NCBI GenBank assembly: GCA_036562385.1
Contig: DATCKG010000068.1
Span: 1 to 64,000 of the forward strand
DNA from: DATCKG01 sp036562385
Lineage (GTDB): Bacteria; Bacillota; Sulfobacillia; Symbiobacteriales; Symbiobacteriaceae
DNA: 64,000 bases
Direction of reading: 5' to 3'
The notes under the pieces are model-generated. The model was not told the origin of the DNA. It saw nothing but the letters and a program-made list of their open reading frames with translations, and did no database searches. The position numbers were made by a program, and so were the translations under genes. This document shows, in pieces, positions 16,094-26,421 of the stretch (the stretch's first letter is position 1; the number at the start of each line of letters is the position of its first letter).

Positions 16094-17090
16094 GCCGGGA
16101 CCCCTCCTTTCCGGTGGACCGGGCGGGACGCAGAAGGCGCAGCTCCTTGCCGCCCAGCAGGCCCTGCGGTCTGGCGATCATGAGCACGATCAGCACCAGG
16201 GCGTAGATCACGCCGCGCCAGTCCAGGAAGTCCTGAGGCAGTACCTTTCGCAGCCATTCTAGCAGGAACGTCCAGCCGATGGCCGTCACTACCGAGCCGG
16301 TGAGGCTTCCGAGCCCGCCCAGGACGACGATCAGCAGAAAGTCGAAAGACTTCAGGAAGTCGGCCAGGGAGGGGCTCAGGAACGGGTACACGTGGGCGTA
16401 CAGTCCCCCGGCCAGGCCGCCCAGGGCGCAGCCCAGGGCAAAGATCAGCAGCTTGAAATGGGTGGTGTCGATGCCCATGATGTCCGCTGCCACCTCGTCT
16501 TCCCGGACGGCGATACAGGCCCGGCCGTGGCTGGAGAGGATGAAATTGCGGGCCAGCACAATTGCGAGGACCGCCAGCCAGTAGATCCAGGCGAAGGTGG
16601 CGAGCCTGGGCACTCCCAGCATCCCCTGGGCGCCTCCCAGGACCGGAGAGATCTTATCCGAGTTATCCAGGACGACCTTGGCAATAATGCCAAAGCCCAG
16701 CGTCGCAATACCCAGGTAGTCCGACCGCAACCGAAGGATGGGCAGACCAATGAGGTAGCCGATCAGCCCGGCCAGCAGGGCTCCGGCCAGCAAGGCAGCC
16801 ACGAACGTCACGATGGTGCCCCCGTAGGTCTTGGTGATGTATCCGGCGGTGTAGGCCCCGATCGCATAAAACGCGGCATGCCCCAGAGAAAACTGGCCGG
16901 CGAAGCCGTAAATCAGGCTCAGCCCCACCGCTGCGATGGTCATGATCAGGCTCAGGTCCAGGACCTGACTCCAGTACAAGGTAATGATCCCGCTGCTCCG
17001 GAGCGCCTGCAGTACCACAAAGAGCCCGGTGACGGCCGCAGCCACGAGAATGACCCGGTGCGTGTTCGACAGGGAAATGCCTTTTCGCAC
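16080..17090 (-). CDS. livM: LivM, branched-chain amino acid ABC permease
   Basis: A 336-residue permease with about ten hydrophobic segments. The LivM signature GFAGQFSLGHAAFYAIGAYTAG lies near residue 65 (family phrase quoted in part), and the cytosolic EAA-like loop ACIAVREDEVAADIMGID lies near 200. GTG 17090 is chosen since AGGAGG is eight bases upstream; GTG 17099 directly abuts that site. It forms the membrane channel with LivH. Confidence 0.92.
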   Translation of the reverse strand: MRKGISLSNTHRVILVAAAVTGLFVVLQALRSSGIITLYWSQVLDLSLIMTIAAVGLSLIYGFAGQFSLGHAAFYAIGAYTAGYITKTYGGTIVTFVAALLAGALLAGLIGYLIGLPILRLRSDYLGIATLGFGIIAKVVLDNSDKISPVLGGAQGMLGVPRLATFAWIYWLAVLAIVLARNFILSSHGRACIAVREDEVAADIMGIDTTHFKLLIFALGCALGGLAGGLYAHVYPFLSPSLADFLKSFDFLLIVVLGGLGSLTGSVVTAIGWTFLLEWLRKVLPQDFLDWRGVIYALVLIVLMIARPQGLLGGKELRLLRPARSTGKEGSRHASA

Positions 17091-17103
17091 GGCCGCCACC
17101 TCC

Positions 17104-17994
17104 TTAGACCTTCTCCGGGCCGCTGCGACCCAAAAGCCCGGCGGGCCGCACCAGCAGGACCAGAATCAGGATGGCAAAGGCCACCGCGTCTTTAAAGTCG
17201 GTGGTGATGTAGGCGGCGGTCAGCACCTCAGCCTGCCCCATGATCAGCGCACCCAACACCGCACCGGGGATGCTGCCGATGCCGCCCAGGACTGCCGCGG
17301 TGAAGGCCTTCAGGCCCGGCATGATCCCCATGAAGGGGCGAAGCTGCGGGTAGGCAAAGACGAACAGGACCCCAGCCGCGGCCGCCAGGGCCGAACCGAT
17401 CGCGAAGGTATACGCGATCACCCGGTCGACGTTAATTCCCATCAGCCGGGCTGCATCCGGATCCTGGGCAACGGCCCGCATGGCCTTGCCGACCTTCGTG
17501 CGCTGAATCAGATACTGCAAGGCCAGAATCAGGACGATCACCACGCCTACGATCAGCAACTGGACATTGGTAATGCTGGCACCGCCCAGCGACCAGCGCT
17601 GGACCTCAAAGGGAAGCCGCACCACCCGGTAATCCGGGCCGAACACAAATTTCAGGCTGCAGAAGTACTCCAGAAAGAGCGACACGCCGATGGCGGTGAT
17701 CAGCGCCGCGATAGGCTGGGCTCCCTTGTGGCGCAGCGGCCGGTACGCCAGACGCTCAATCGTCACGCCCAGCACCGCGCAGGCCGCCATGGCTACCAGG
17801 ATGGCCACCGGCCAGGGCAGGCCCCAGAGGGTAAACCCGAAAACCCCGATATAGGCCCCGACCATGAAGACGTCGCCGTGGGCAAAGTTGATGAGCCGGA
17901 TAATGCCATAAACCATCGTGTAGCCGAGGGCGATGAGTGCATAAACGAACCCCAATTGGAACCCGTTGAAGAGCTGCTCCAGAAGCTGACTCAT
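17104..17994 (-). CDS. livH: LivH, branched-chain amino acid ABC permease
   Basis: A 296-residue permease with about eight hydrophobic helices. The phrases LINFAHGDVFMVGAYIG and MRAVAQDPDAARLMGINVD (EAA-type loop) are standard for LivH. ATG 17994 follows GGGGGAGGG; an in-frame TTG at 18021 is less likely. It lies 96 bases after the livK stop, with a hairpin in the gap, as often seen where the binding protein is made in excess. Confidence 0.92.
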   Translation of the reverse strand: MSQLLEQLFNGFQLGFVYALIALGYTMVYGIIRLINFAHGDVFMVGAYIGVFGFTLWGLPWPVAILVAMAACAVLGVTIERLAYRPLRHKGAQPIAALITAIGVSLFLEYFCSLKFVFGPDYRVVRLPFEVQRWSLGGASITNVQLLIVGVVIVLILALQYLIQRTKVGKAMRAVAQDPDAARLMGINVDRVIAYTFAIGSALAAAAGVLFVFAYPQLRPFMGIMPGLKAFTAAVLGGIGSIPGAVLGALIMGQAEVLTAAYITTDFKDAVAFAILILVLLVRPAGLLGRSGPEKV

Positions 17995-18044
17995 GCCGAG
18001 ACTGCCCTCCCCCTGCAGCAACCTTGCCTAAGGAAAGCAGACAG

Positions 18045-18076
18045 CCAGGGCAGAGCCGGGAGGGGCCCTGCCCTGG
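18045..18076 (-). other. Intercistronic hairpin between livK and livH
   Basis: Arms CCAGGGCAG (about 18045-18053) and CTGCCCTGG (18068-18076) form a nine-bp stem with a GC-rich loop. No U-run follows, so it is better read as a 3' stabiliser or partial attenuator that would raise livK over livHMGF. Confidence 0.5.
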
Positions 18077-18090
18077 GCGCCGCTACCATG

Positions 18091-19245
18091 TTACGGAGTG
18101 ATCTTCGTCACGAACTCGAAGGTCCCGTCCTTGTTGACCTTCTGGATGGTCACATCCTTGACCGGATTGCCGTTGGCGTCAAAGCTCAGGTCGCCACCCA
18201 CGGCGGGGAAGTCCTTCAGGTTCTGGAGCGCTTCACGGATCTTGTCGGGATCGTCGGTACCCGCCTGACGGATCGCCTCCAACAGCATGTTGGTGGCGTC
18301 GTAAACCAGAGCAGCAAAGGAGTCAGGATCGCTGCCGTACTTTTCCCGGTACGCCTGGACGAACTTCTGAACCGCCTCCCGGGGTTCGGTGGGCGAGTAG
18401 TGGGCGGTGAAGTAGCCGCCGTCCATGATCTGGAAGTCAAGGTCCGTGGAGTCCCAACCGTCCGCGCCCAGCAGCACCACATCCAGGCCCTTGGCGCGCA
18501 CAGCCTGTCCGATCAGAGAGACCTTGTTGTAGTAATCCGGCAGGTAGAGCACCTCGGGATTGGCGGTCGCCACCTTGGTGACGATGGCGGAGAAGTCGGT
18601 GTCATCCCGGCCGTAGGACTCCTCGGCCACGATCTGGCCGCCGCCGGCCACAAAGGCGCTCTTGAAGGCTTCAGCAAGGCCCACGGTGTACGGGTTGCCC
18701 TTGTCATACAGAATCGCTGCGGTCTTCTTGCCAAGCTCCTCCAGTGCGAACTTGGCCGCGACCTTGCCCTGGGTGGAATCCAGGAAGCACGTCCGGAAGA
18801 CAAAGGGCTTCCGCTTGCCCTGATCGTCCACCGTCACCGTGTCAGCGGTGGCCGTGCCGGTGATCATGACGACTCCATGCTGGTTGGCAATCTCGCTGAC
18901 CGCCTTGGTGACGTCGGAGGTCACCGAGCCCACGATGGCCTTGACGCCGTCCTGGGTGATCTGCTTGATGGCCAGGTTGGTGCCCTCCTCAGGCCGGCCG
19001 CGATCATCGTCCTTCACATACTCGATGGTGAAGTCGCCCGCCTTGTAGCCGGCCTGCTCGAGCGCAAGCTCGAAACCGTTAAAGGCCGACACGCCGTAGC
19101 TCTTCACGTCGCCGCTGAGCGGGCCGATGAACCCGATTTTGATGGTTTTGCCGTCGTCCAAACCACCGGAGCCGGACGGCGCGCCCCCGCAGCCTGCGGC
19201 GACCACCATGGCTGCGGCGAGCAGCAGTGCGTACACGCGACGCAT
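18091..19245 (-). CDS. livK: Branched-chain amino acid-type substrate-binding lipoprotein
   Basis: A 384-residue periplasmic-binding-type protein. The start ATG 19245 has GGGGGAG and GGAGA upstream. Residues 1-18 form a lipoprotein signal ending in AAGC, so the mature protein is membrane-tethered. The ligand-binding phrases KIGFIGPLSGDVKSYG, GVVMITGTATADTV and KKTAAILYDKGNPYT are those of type I Leu/Ile/Val-binding proteins, a family that also contains amide and urea binders. First gene of the liv operon. Confidence 0.9.
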   Translation of the reverse strand: MRRVYALLLAAAMVVAAGCGGAPSGSGGLDDGKTIKIGFIGPLSGDVKSYGVSAFNGFELALEQAGYKAGDFTIEYVKDDDRGRPEEGTNLAIKQITQDGVKAIVGSVTSDVTKAVSEIANQHGVVMITGTATADTVTVDDQGKRKPFVFRTCFLDSTQGKVAAKFALEELGKKTAAILYDKGNPYTVGLAEAFKSAFVAGGGQIVAEESYGRDDTDFSAIVTKVATANPEVLYLPDYYNKVSLIGQAVRAKGLDVVLLGADGWDSTDLDFQIMDGGYFTAHYSPTEPREAVQKFVQAYREKYGSDPDSFAALVYDATNMLLEAIRQAGTDDPDKIREALQNLKDFPAVGGDLSFDANGNPVKDVTIQKVNKDGTFEFVTKITP

Positions 19246-19423
19246 TCTCCAAACTCCCCCCTGTGTTGTGTGCGGTCTTGGCGGGATGGCTCTCCCCCAA
19301 CCGCCTTTCGCTCCACGAATTATCATGTTAACCGGGTTGTTTCGACGCATGATGGCATATTCCTTTTGGTCTTGTCTATTGGTTCATTAGAAACTGTCTA
19401 TCGGCTCTATCCCGTCATCAGCA

Positions 19424-19454
19424 TAAAGGACCTGTCCCGCGCGGACAGGTCCTT
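19424..19454 (-). terminator. Terminator after transketolase
   Basis: Twelve-bp perfect arms AAGGACCTGTCC (19426-19437) and GGACAGGTCCTT (19443-19454) with a five-base loop lie 18 bases past the tkt stop. On the minus strand it is followed by TTTATG. The gap from here to livK (19246-19423) shows no gene; it must hold the liv promoter, but I see no clear one. Confidence 0.75.
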
Positions 19455-19471
19455 CACACCAAAGGCCGTCA

Positions 19472-21505
<2,034 letters not shown>

Positions 21506-21649
21506 TGCAACGCGTCCTCCCTCAACAAGATGTTCGGCTGGTATGTTCACCAAATACTTAGCTTATCATCAGAAGCCAACTTGGGAAAGGTTTACCGATC
21601 CTTCCCCTCTAGTAATGTACTGTCCCACCGACCTTCAGCCCTTCCGACC

Positions 21650-22402
21650 TCACTCCATTCGCAAGATCTCCTTCTTCAGCCGCTTGAAGATGCGCTTCTC
21701 CAGCCGGGAGATGTAGCTCTGGGAGATCCCCAGCAGATCGGCCACTTCTTTCTGCGTCCGCTCCTTGCCGTCCTTCAGGCCGAAGCGAAGCTCCATGATC
21801 CGTTTCTCCCGGCCGGTGAGCTTCGCCATGGCCTTCCGGAGCAGAAGGCGATCCACCTCCTCCTCCAGGCTGCGGTAGATGAGATCACTGTCCGTCCCCA
21901 TCACGTCGGACAGGAGCAGTTCGTTGCCTTCCCAATCCTTGTTCAGGGGTTCGTCAAAAGAGACCTCCGCGCGGGTCCGGGAGGAACGCCGCAGGTACAT
22001 CAGAATCTCGTTCTCAATACATTTGGAGGCGTAGGTAGCCAGCTTGATCTTCTTGGAGGGGTCAAAGGTCTTGACCGCCTTGATCAACCCGATGGTGCCA
22101 ATGGAGACCAGATCTTCCACCCACACCCCCGTGTTGTCGAACTTCCGGGCGATATACACCACCAACCGGAGGTTCCGCTCAATCAGGGTGTTCTTGACCG
22201 AGTCGTCGCCTGACTGGAGCCGGCTCAGCAGGATGCTTTCCTCCTCGCTGGTCAGCGGCGGCGGCAGCGCCTCGCTGGAACCTACGTAGTGGATGCTCTC
22301 GTCGGGCAGCAACCCCTTGTCCACCAGCCAGCGGATGGCGCGCAGCCGCACCGAGGTCATTACCCACTGTCCTTGCCGAACCCACCGCAGCCAGATGGTC
22401 AT
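21650..22402 (-). CDS. sigE: Sporulation sigma factor sigma-E, as pro-protein
   Basis: A 251-residue sigma-70 family protein controlling mother-cell gene expression after asymmetric division. Regions 2 and 4 are intact (VEDLVSIGTIGLIKAVKTFDP, then SQSYISRLEKRIFKRLKKEI). The pro-sequence precedes the diagnostic HYVGSSEALPPPL. ATG 22402 overlaps the spoIIGA stop (ATGA) and has a strong GGAGGG upstream, giving a pro-segment of about 38 residues. An internal ATG at 22360 with AAGGA nine bases upstream would give about 24, closer to the 27 known in Bacillus. The usual next gene, sigG, is absent; transketolase follows. Confidence 0.93.
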   Translation of the reverse strand: MTIWLRWVRQGQWVMTSVRLRAIRWLVDKGLLPDESIHYVGSSEALPPPLTSEEESILLSRLQSGDDSVKNTLIERNLRLVVYIARKFDNTGVWVEDLVSIGTIGLIKAVKTFDPSKKIKLATYASKCIENEILMYLRRSSRTRAEVSFDEPLNKDWEGNELLLSDVMGTDSDLIYRSLEEEVDRLLLRKAMAKLTGREKRIMELRFGLKDGKERTQKEVADLLGISQSYISRLEKRIFKRLKKEILRME

Positions 22403-23340
22403 CCGGTCTCTCCCTCCCCTGTCTTTCCCGGAACCTCCACCGCCCCCTGCAGCAGGCTGGGCGGCAGCAGGGCCCGATAGGCCCCCTCCTGGTGAAGGGG
22501 ATGGGGTGCCAGCCCCACCAGGGCGGACACCGTTACCCACTCCTCCCCGGAGGAGGCCCGCACGGCCAACTGGTCAGGGACGAAGGCCAGCAAGAAGCCG
22601 TCCGGGCGCCCTACCGACCGAAAGGGAACCAGCCGGAGGCGTACCTTCCAGCCTTCCGGCAGTCCGTCCAGTCCCTGCCAGCCTGCGGCCACTGCAGCCA
22701 GTACCGGAGGGGGAAGCACCCCCGCCAGGGCGGACGCCTCCAACACCACCACCGGGATCCCCGTCAGGGGATCCCGGAGGCTGTTCCCTGTGTCCAGCAG
22801 GGCCATAACCTCCACGGACCGACCATCCTGAGTGATGCGGAGACCATGGAGCCCGCTTCGCAGCCGGGCACGCTCCCGGGCGGCGTCCCAGAGACGCCGG
22901 ATCCCCACCAGGCACAGCAGGATCCCCGCGGCGGCCGCGGTGCCCGCCGGAGCCGGTACGACCCCTGCAGCCGCTCTCGCCGGGCCGGCGCCCCGGGCGC
23001 CCAGCAGCAGCACGCTGCCGGCCATGGCCGCTCCCGTAAACAACAGATAGGCACCCAGCCGCATCCACTCCCGGAAACGGCGCGGGCCGTAGGCCACGGC
23101 CAACAGGACCAGGCTGCCGGGCAGCATCCCCCAACCCGCCAGCCACCGGCCGGATGGAAAGTAGGACCAAACCGCCCCGGCCGCTCCCACGGCAGCAGCC
23201 AGGACCAACCGCTTCCGGCGCACGGCAATGCCCGCCAGGGTACCCGTGGCCCACAGCCAGGCCAGGTCCACGGCAAAGTTGAGGAGGAAGACCGGCTCGA
23301 TGCTGACCGACAGGACCAGCTCGCCTTCCAGTCCCCTCAC
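22399..23340 (-). CDS. spoIIGA: SpoIIGA, membrane aspartic protease activating pro-sigma-E
   Basis: About 313 residues: an N-terminal half with roughly five membrane helices (from VFLLNFAVDLAWLW) and a cytosolic C-terminal protease-like half with the aspartic motif LLDTGNSLRDPLTG. The motif and position before sigE identify SpoIIGA, which cleaves pro-sigma-E on a signal from the forespore. The start is not settled: GTG 23340 is taken because homologues begin just before the first helix, but it lacks a good ribosome site. ATG 23379 and TTG 23388 are in frame upstream. A spoIIG-type promoter lies just before. Confidence 0.9.
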   Translation of the reverse strand: MRGLEGELVLSVSIEPVFLLNFAVDLAWLWATGTLAGIAVRRKRLVLAAAVGAAGAVWSYFPSGRWLAGWGMLPGSLVLLAVAYGPRRFREWMRLGAYLLFTGAAMAGSVLLLGARGAGPARAAAGVVPAPAGTAAAAGILLCLVGIRRLWDAARERARLRSGLHGLRITQDGRSVEVMALLDTGNSLRDPLTGIPVVVLEASALAGVLPPPVLAAVAAGWQGLDGLPEGWKVRLRLVPFRSVGRPDGFLLAFVPDQLAVRASSGEEWVTVSALVGLAPHPLHQEGAYRALLPPSLLQGAVEVPGKTGEGETG

Positions 23341-23404
23341 CCCCGCCGCCGGGAGGTGTACCCTCGCGCCGTGATGCATACGAGGCAAGTCCCGGCTTTA
23401 TGCC

Positions 23405-23439
23405 ATTATAGGGGCCGGGGATAAGCGAATCTTGTCGAA
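23405..23439 (-). promoter_or_regulatory. Candidate spoIIG promoter with Spo0A box
   Basis: On the minus strand TCGACA (23438-23433) and a perfect TATAAT (23410-23405) are separated by exactly 22 bases, the unusual spacing known for the B. subtilis spoIIG promoter. The -35 lies within a perfect Spo0A box (TTCGACAA, 23439-23432). A second, degenerate box (TTCGCTTA) follows ten bases on. It sits between the ftsZ terminator and spoIIGA. Confidence 0.65.
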
Positions 23440-23453
23440 TCCTGTGGGAAACG

Positions 23454-23483
23454 AAAAATCCCCTGGACGCAAGTCCCAGGGGA
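23454..23483 (-). terminator. Terminator after ftsZ
   Basis: On the minus strand TCCCCTGG (23483-23476) pairs with CCAGGGGA (23466-23459), followed by TTTTT (23458-23454). It isolates ftsAZ from the spoIIGA-sigE unit. Confidence 0.85.
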
Positions 23484-23510
23484 CAACTGTTCGTGATCAC
23501 GGATATCCGA

Positions 23511-24572
23511 TTACTGAGGCTTCCGCCGCAGGAAGGCGGGAATGTCCAGATCGTCAATGAAAGGCTTGTTGGCCTCCAGTTCCGGCTTGCCCTTCCGGCG
23601 GCCCCAACCGCTGAACTCCTGGTTGCCGAAGCCGGTGGCGATCACCGTGACCCGGATCTCGTCGGTGATGGACTCGTCAATCACCGCACCGAAGATGATG
23701 TTGGCCTCCGGGTCCGCCGCCTGGGCGATGATCTCCGCCGCCTCGTTGACCTCCAGGAGACCCAGGTCCGGACCACCGGTGATGTTCAGCAGCACACCCC
23801 GGGCGCCCTCGATGGAGGTTTCCAGCAGCGGGCTGGAGATGGCAGCCTTGGCCGCCTCCACGGCACGGTTCTCGCCCCGGGCGACGCCGATGCCCATCAG
23901 CGCCGACCCGGTCTCGGCCATGATGGTTCGAACGTCGGCAAAGTCCAGGTTGATCAGGCCCGGCACCGCAATCAGGTCCGAGATCCCCTGCACGCCCTGG
24001 CGGAGGACGTCATCCGCAAGCCGGAACGCCTCCACGATGCTGGTCTTCTTGTCCACCACCTGCAGGAGCCGGTCGTTGGGAATGGTAATCAGCGTGTCCA
24101 CTTTGCCCTTGAGCATCTGAATACCCTTTTCGGCCTGGGTGGCCCGCTTGCGCCCCTCGAAGGAAAAGGGCTTGGTAACCACTCCCACCGTCAGGGCACC
24201 CAGTTCCTTGGCGACCTCGGCAACAATAGGGGCAGCACCGGTACCCGTCCCGCCGCCCATACCGGCGGTGACGAAGACCATATCGGCTCCGCGCAGCGCG
24301 TTGGCAATCTCCTCCCGGCTCTCTTCGGCCGCCTTACAGCCGATCTCGGGATCAGCCCCGGCACCCAGCCCCTTGGTCAGCTTGGCGCCAATCTGGAGCT
24401 TAACCGGAGCCAGAGCGCCGGCCAGGGCCTGGGCATCCGTGTTCACGGCGACAAATTCCACGCCGCGCAGTCCGGCGGTGATCATGCGGTTCACCGCGTT
24501 GTTGCCGCCGCCGCCGACGCCAATCACGCGAATATTGGCTAACTGTTCAAACCCTGGCTGTAAATCGTACAC
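23511..24572 (-). CDS. ftsZ: FtsZ, tubulin-like division GTPase
   Basis: A 353-residue GTPase forming the cytokinetic ring. The tubulin signature GMGGGTGTGAAP, the N-terminal RVIGVGGGGNNAVNRM and the C-terminal peptide DDLDIPAFLRRK (which docks FtsA and other partners) are intact. GTG 24572 has GAGGAGG eight bases upstream; the frame extends further without a site. It follows ftsA by 72 bases and ends in a strong terminator. Confidence 0.96.
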   Translation of the reverse strand: MYDLQPGFEQLANIRVIGVGGGGNNAVNRMITAGLRGVEFVAVNTDAQALAGALAPVKLQIGAKLTKGLGAGADPEIGCKAAEESREEIANALRGADMVFVTAGMGGGTGTGAAPIVAEVAKELGALTVGVVTKPFSFEGRKRATQAEKGIQMLKGKVDTLITIPNDRLLQVVDKKTSIVEAFRLADDVLRQGVQGISDLIAVPGLINLDFADVRTIMAETGSALMGIGVARGENRAVEAAKAAISSPLLETSIEGARGVLLNITGGPDLGLLEVNEAAEIIAQAADPEANIIFGAVIDESITDEIRVTVIATGFGNQEFSGWGRRKGKPELEANKPFIDDLDIPAFLRRKPQ

Positions 24573-24644
24573 GGCTGAATCCTCCTCTGTGGCGGCTGAG
24601 TAATGCCGCCGGATCGACGGGTGGCGGCGACAGCCGCCATCCAC

Positions 24645-25862
24645 TCATGTCAACAGGCTCCGAAGCCAGCTACGCAACCGCTGCCACGGGCCCCGCTTTT
24701 CTCGCTCCATAGCGGCCGCCGCCTCTTCCTGAATCAGGCGAGCGCCAAACCGAACCAGACCGGCTGCCGTGGCCAACTCCGGTTCTGCCACCAGGGGATC
24801 CTCCGGCACCCCCAGCCGCGCGGGCAGGCTCAGCGAGTCGGCTGCCACTTCCAGCAGCCCCCGCAGCCGGGCGCCGCCGCCGGTGATCACCACGCCGGCG
24901 GGGAACAGCCCCGGATAACCCGATCGCTTCACCTGCTGCGCCGCCAGGTGGAGGATCTCCTCCACCCGAGATTGGATGATGGCGGCCAACTGCTTGTCGG
25001 CCACCTCCCGGAAGTTCAGCCCCGAGGGCGAAGGAACCTCAAAGTGGGTATCGGGACACAAGTCGGGTGATGCCCAACCCCGCTCCAGTTTCAGCCGTTC
25101 CGCCGTCCCCACCGGCGTTCGGAGAAGCGATGCGATGTCACTGGTGATGTGCGCCCCGCCCACCGGCAGCACCGAGACGAACCAGAGGTAGCCGCTGTCG
25201 TAAACCCCGATGCCGGTGGTCTCGGCCCCAATGTCCAGCAGGAGTACGCCGGCCTCTCGCTCTTCCCGGGTCAGCACCGCAGCGCCTGCAGCCCGGATGC
25301 CCAGTTGGTAGTCGGCGATCTCCAGCCCGGCCTGCTCCACCGCCCGGAAATGGTTCTGCAGCAGCATCCGCTCGCCGGTGATCAGGTGCGCCTGGGCGGC
25401 CAAGTAGTGGCCCGAAAGGCCCAGGGGATCTAGAATCCCGTCCGTACCGTCCAGCCGAAACGCCCGGGGAACGACGTGTACCACTTCGCGGCCCGGAGGC
25501 AGGTCGATGGCAGCCGCATCCTCGAGAACCCGGCGGATGTCCTCGCTGCTGACCCCTGCGGATGGGCGGCTGACGGGGACCTCCGCCGTGCCCACCAGGG
25601 AGAGGATGTGAGGTCCTGAGACGCTGATGACAGCCCGGGTGACGTCCGGCTCACCGGCCATTTCCCGGGCCTTCGCCACCGCCTCCTGGACAGCGGACCG
25701 GGTGGCGTTCAGATCCACCACCAGTCCCTTCCGCACCCCGTGCCCAGCGGCCACGCCAACGCCGATGATCTGAGGCTCCCCCTCGGTGAGGTCAGCCAGA
25801 ACTGCCGCCACCTTGGCGGATCCGGCGTCCACACCCAGCAAGAGGGAACGTTCCACGCACAC
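24645..25862 (-). CDS. ftsA: FtsA, actin-like divisome membrane tether
   Basis: A 405-residue actin-fold ATPase that anchors FtsZ to the membrane. Visible blocks are LLGVDAGSAKVAAVLAD (phosphate 1), the SHS2-type insert around HVVPRAFRLDG, GVLLLDIGAETTGIGVYD (phosphate 2) and VVITGGGARLRGL (adenosine motif). The C-terminal helix RLRSWLRSLL is a typical amphipathic membrane anchor. GTG 25862 follows a G-rich site, with GTG 25856 also possible. A sigma-H-like promoter lies about 50 bases upstream. Confidence 0.93.
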   Translation of the reverse strand: MCVERSLLLGVDAGSAKVAAVLADLTEGEPQIIGVGVAAGHGVRKGLVVDLNATRSAVQEAVAKAREMAGEPDVTRAVISVSGPHILSLVGTAEVPVSRPSAGVSSEDIRRVLEDAAAIDLPPGREVVHVVPRAFRLDGTDGILDPLGLSGHYLAAQAHLITGERMLLQNHFRAVEQAGLEIADYQLGIRAAGAAVLTREEREAGVLLLDIGAETTGIGVYDSGYLWFVSVLPVGGAHITSDIASLLRTPVGTAERLKLERGWASPDLCPDTHFEVPSPSGLNFREVADKQLAAIIQSRVEEILHLAAQQVKRSGYPGLFPAGVVITGGGARLRGLLEVAADSLSLPARLGVPEDPLVAEPELATAAGLVRFGARLIQEEAAAAMEREKRGPWQRLRSWLRSLLT

Positions 25863-25914
25863 GGCCCCCTCTGCTTCGCTACCAGACGAATGGAACTTGT
25901 CTATTCATCTAACA

Positions 25915-25943
25915 CGATTCAACGCCAGGCGTATGAATCCTGC
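25915..25943 (-). promoter_or_regulatory. Candidate sigma-H promoter of ftsAZ
   Basis: On the minus strand GCAGGATTC (25943-25935) and GTTGAATCG (25923-25915) are separated by 11 bases. Sigma-H promoters read RnAGGAwww-N11-12-RnnGAATww, so both cores match and the spacing is right. B. subtilis ftsAZ also has a sigma-H promoter. It lies downstream of the sbp terminator and about 50 bases before the ftsA start. Confidence 0.55.
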
Positions 25944-25996
25944 TCTAGTTTCTGGAGGCTCCCATAAATCTTGGGAGAACCAGGCTCCCTGTATGG

Positions 25997-26018
25997 AAAA
26001 CTGCCCCAGCCGGGGCAG
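25997..26018 (-). terminator. Terminator after sbp
   Basis: CTGCCCC (26001-26007) and GGGGCAG (26012-26018) form a seven-bp stem with a four-base loop, followed on the minus strand by TTTT (26000-25997). It lies four bases past the sbp stop and separates the wall genes from ftsAZ. Confidence 0.75.
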
Positions 26019-26022
26019 CTTG

Positions 26023-26421
26023 TCAGGACCTTGATTCCGAAGCCGCCGGATGCGGTTCCGGGGATTGCTGCTTCACCCGGATCAGCCGCCAGCGGGTAAA
26101 GAGCGCCCGGCGGATAAAGCCCAGGTTGTTGAACATCCGAATGCCCATGGCGGCCACGCCTGCCAGGTAGAGGTCGTCCACCCCGATCCGGTCGCCCAGG
26201 TAGACCAGCCCCGCGGCCAGCAGCCCGTTGGTGAAGAAACCGGTCATAAAGATGCCGTTGTCGTAGGTGCCCTCCAGGCTGGCCCGGAGACCGCCGAAGA
26301 CCGTGTCCAGGGCGGCCAGCAGGGCGATGGACAGGTAGCGGGCGTAGAACACCGGAACGGTGAAGGGGGAGAGCAGCCCCAGCAGCACCCCGGCCAGGAA
26401 CCCCACCAACATGATCCACAT
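26023..26421 (-). CDS. sbp: Small basic membrane protein Sbp (DUF1290)
   Basis: A 132-residue protein with three to four hydrophobic helices, including the family phrases PVFYARYLSIALLAALDTVFGG and GDRIGVDDLYLAGVAAMG. The same gene lies before ftsA in Bacillus and many Firmicutes; its function is poorly defined but linked to division. The ATG shares a base with the stop of the DUF881 gene (TAATG), so they are coupled. The C-terminal tail is charged and proline-containing. Confidence 0.88.
   Translation of the reverse strand: MWIMLVGFLAGVLLGLLSPFTVPVFYARYLSIALLAALDTVFGGLRASLEGTYDNGIFMTGFFTNGLLAAGLVYLGDRIGVDDLYLAGVAAMGIRMFNNLGFIRRALFTRWRLIRVKQQSPEPHPAASESRS

Noticed and set aside
21506..21649. 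Promoter for tkt (TTGGCT-N17-TATTTG)
   Set aside because: The -10 matches only half of the consensus; not strong enough to list.
22132..22140. Perfect Spo0A box (TTGTCGAA) inside sigE, and another at about 47406-47413 inside accC
   Set aside because: Both are within conserved coding sequence with no promoter nearby. Two or three chance copies of an 8-mer are expected in 64 kb read on both strands.
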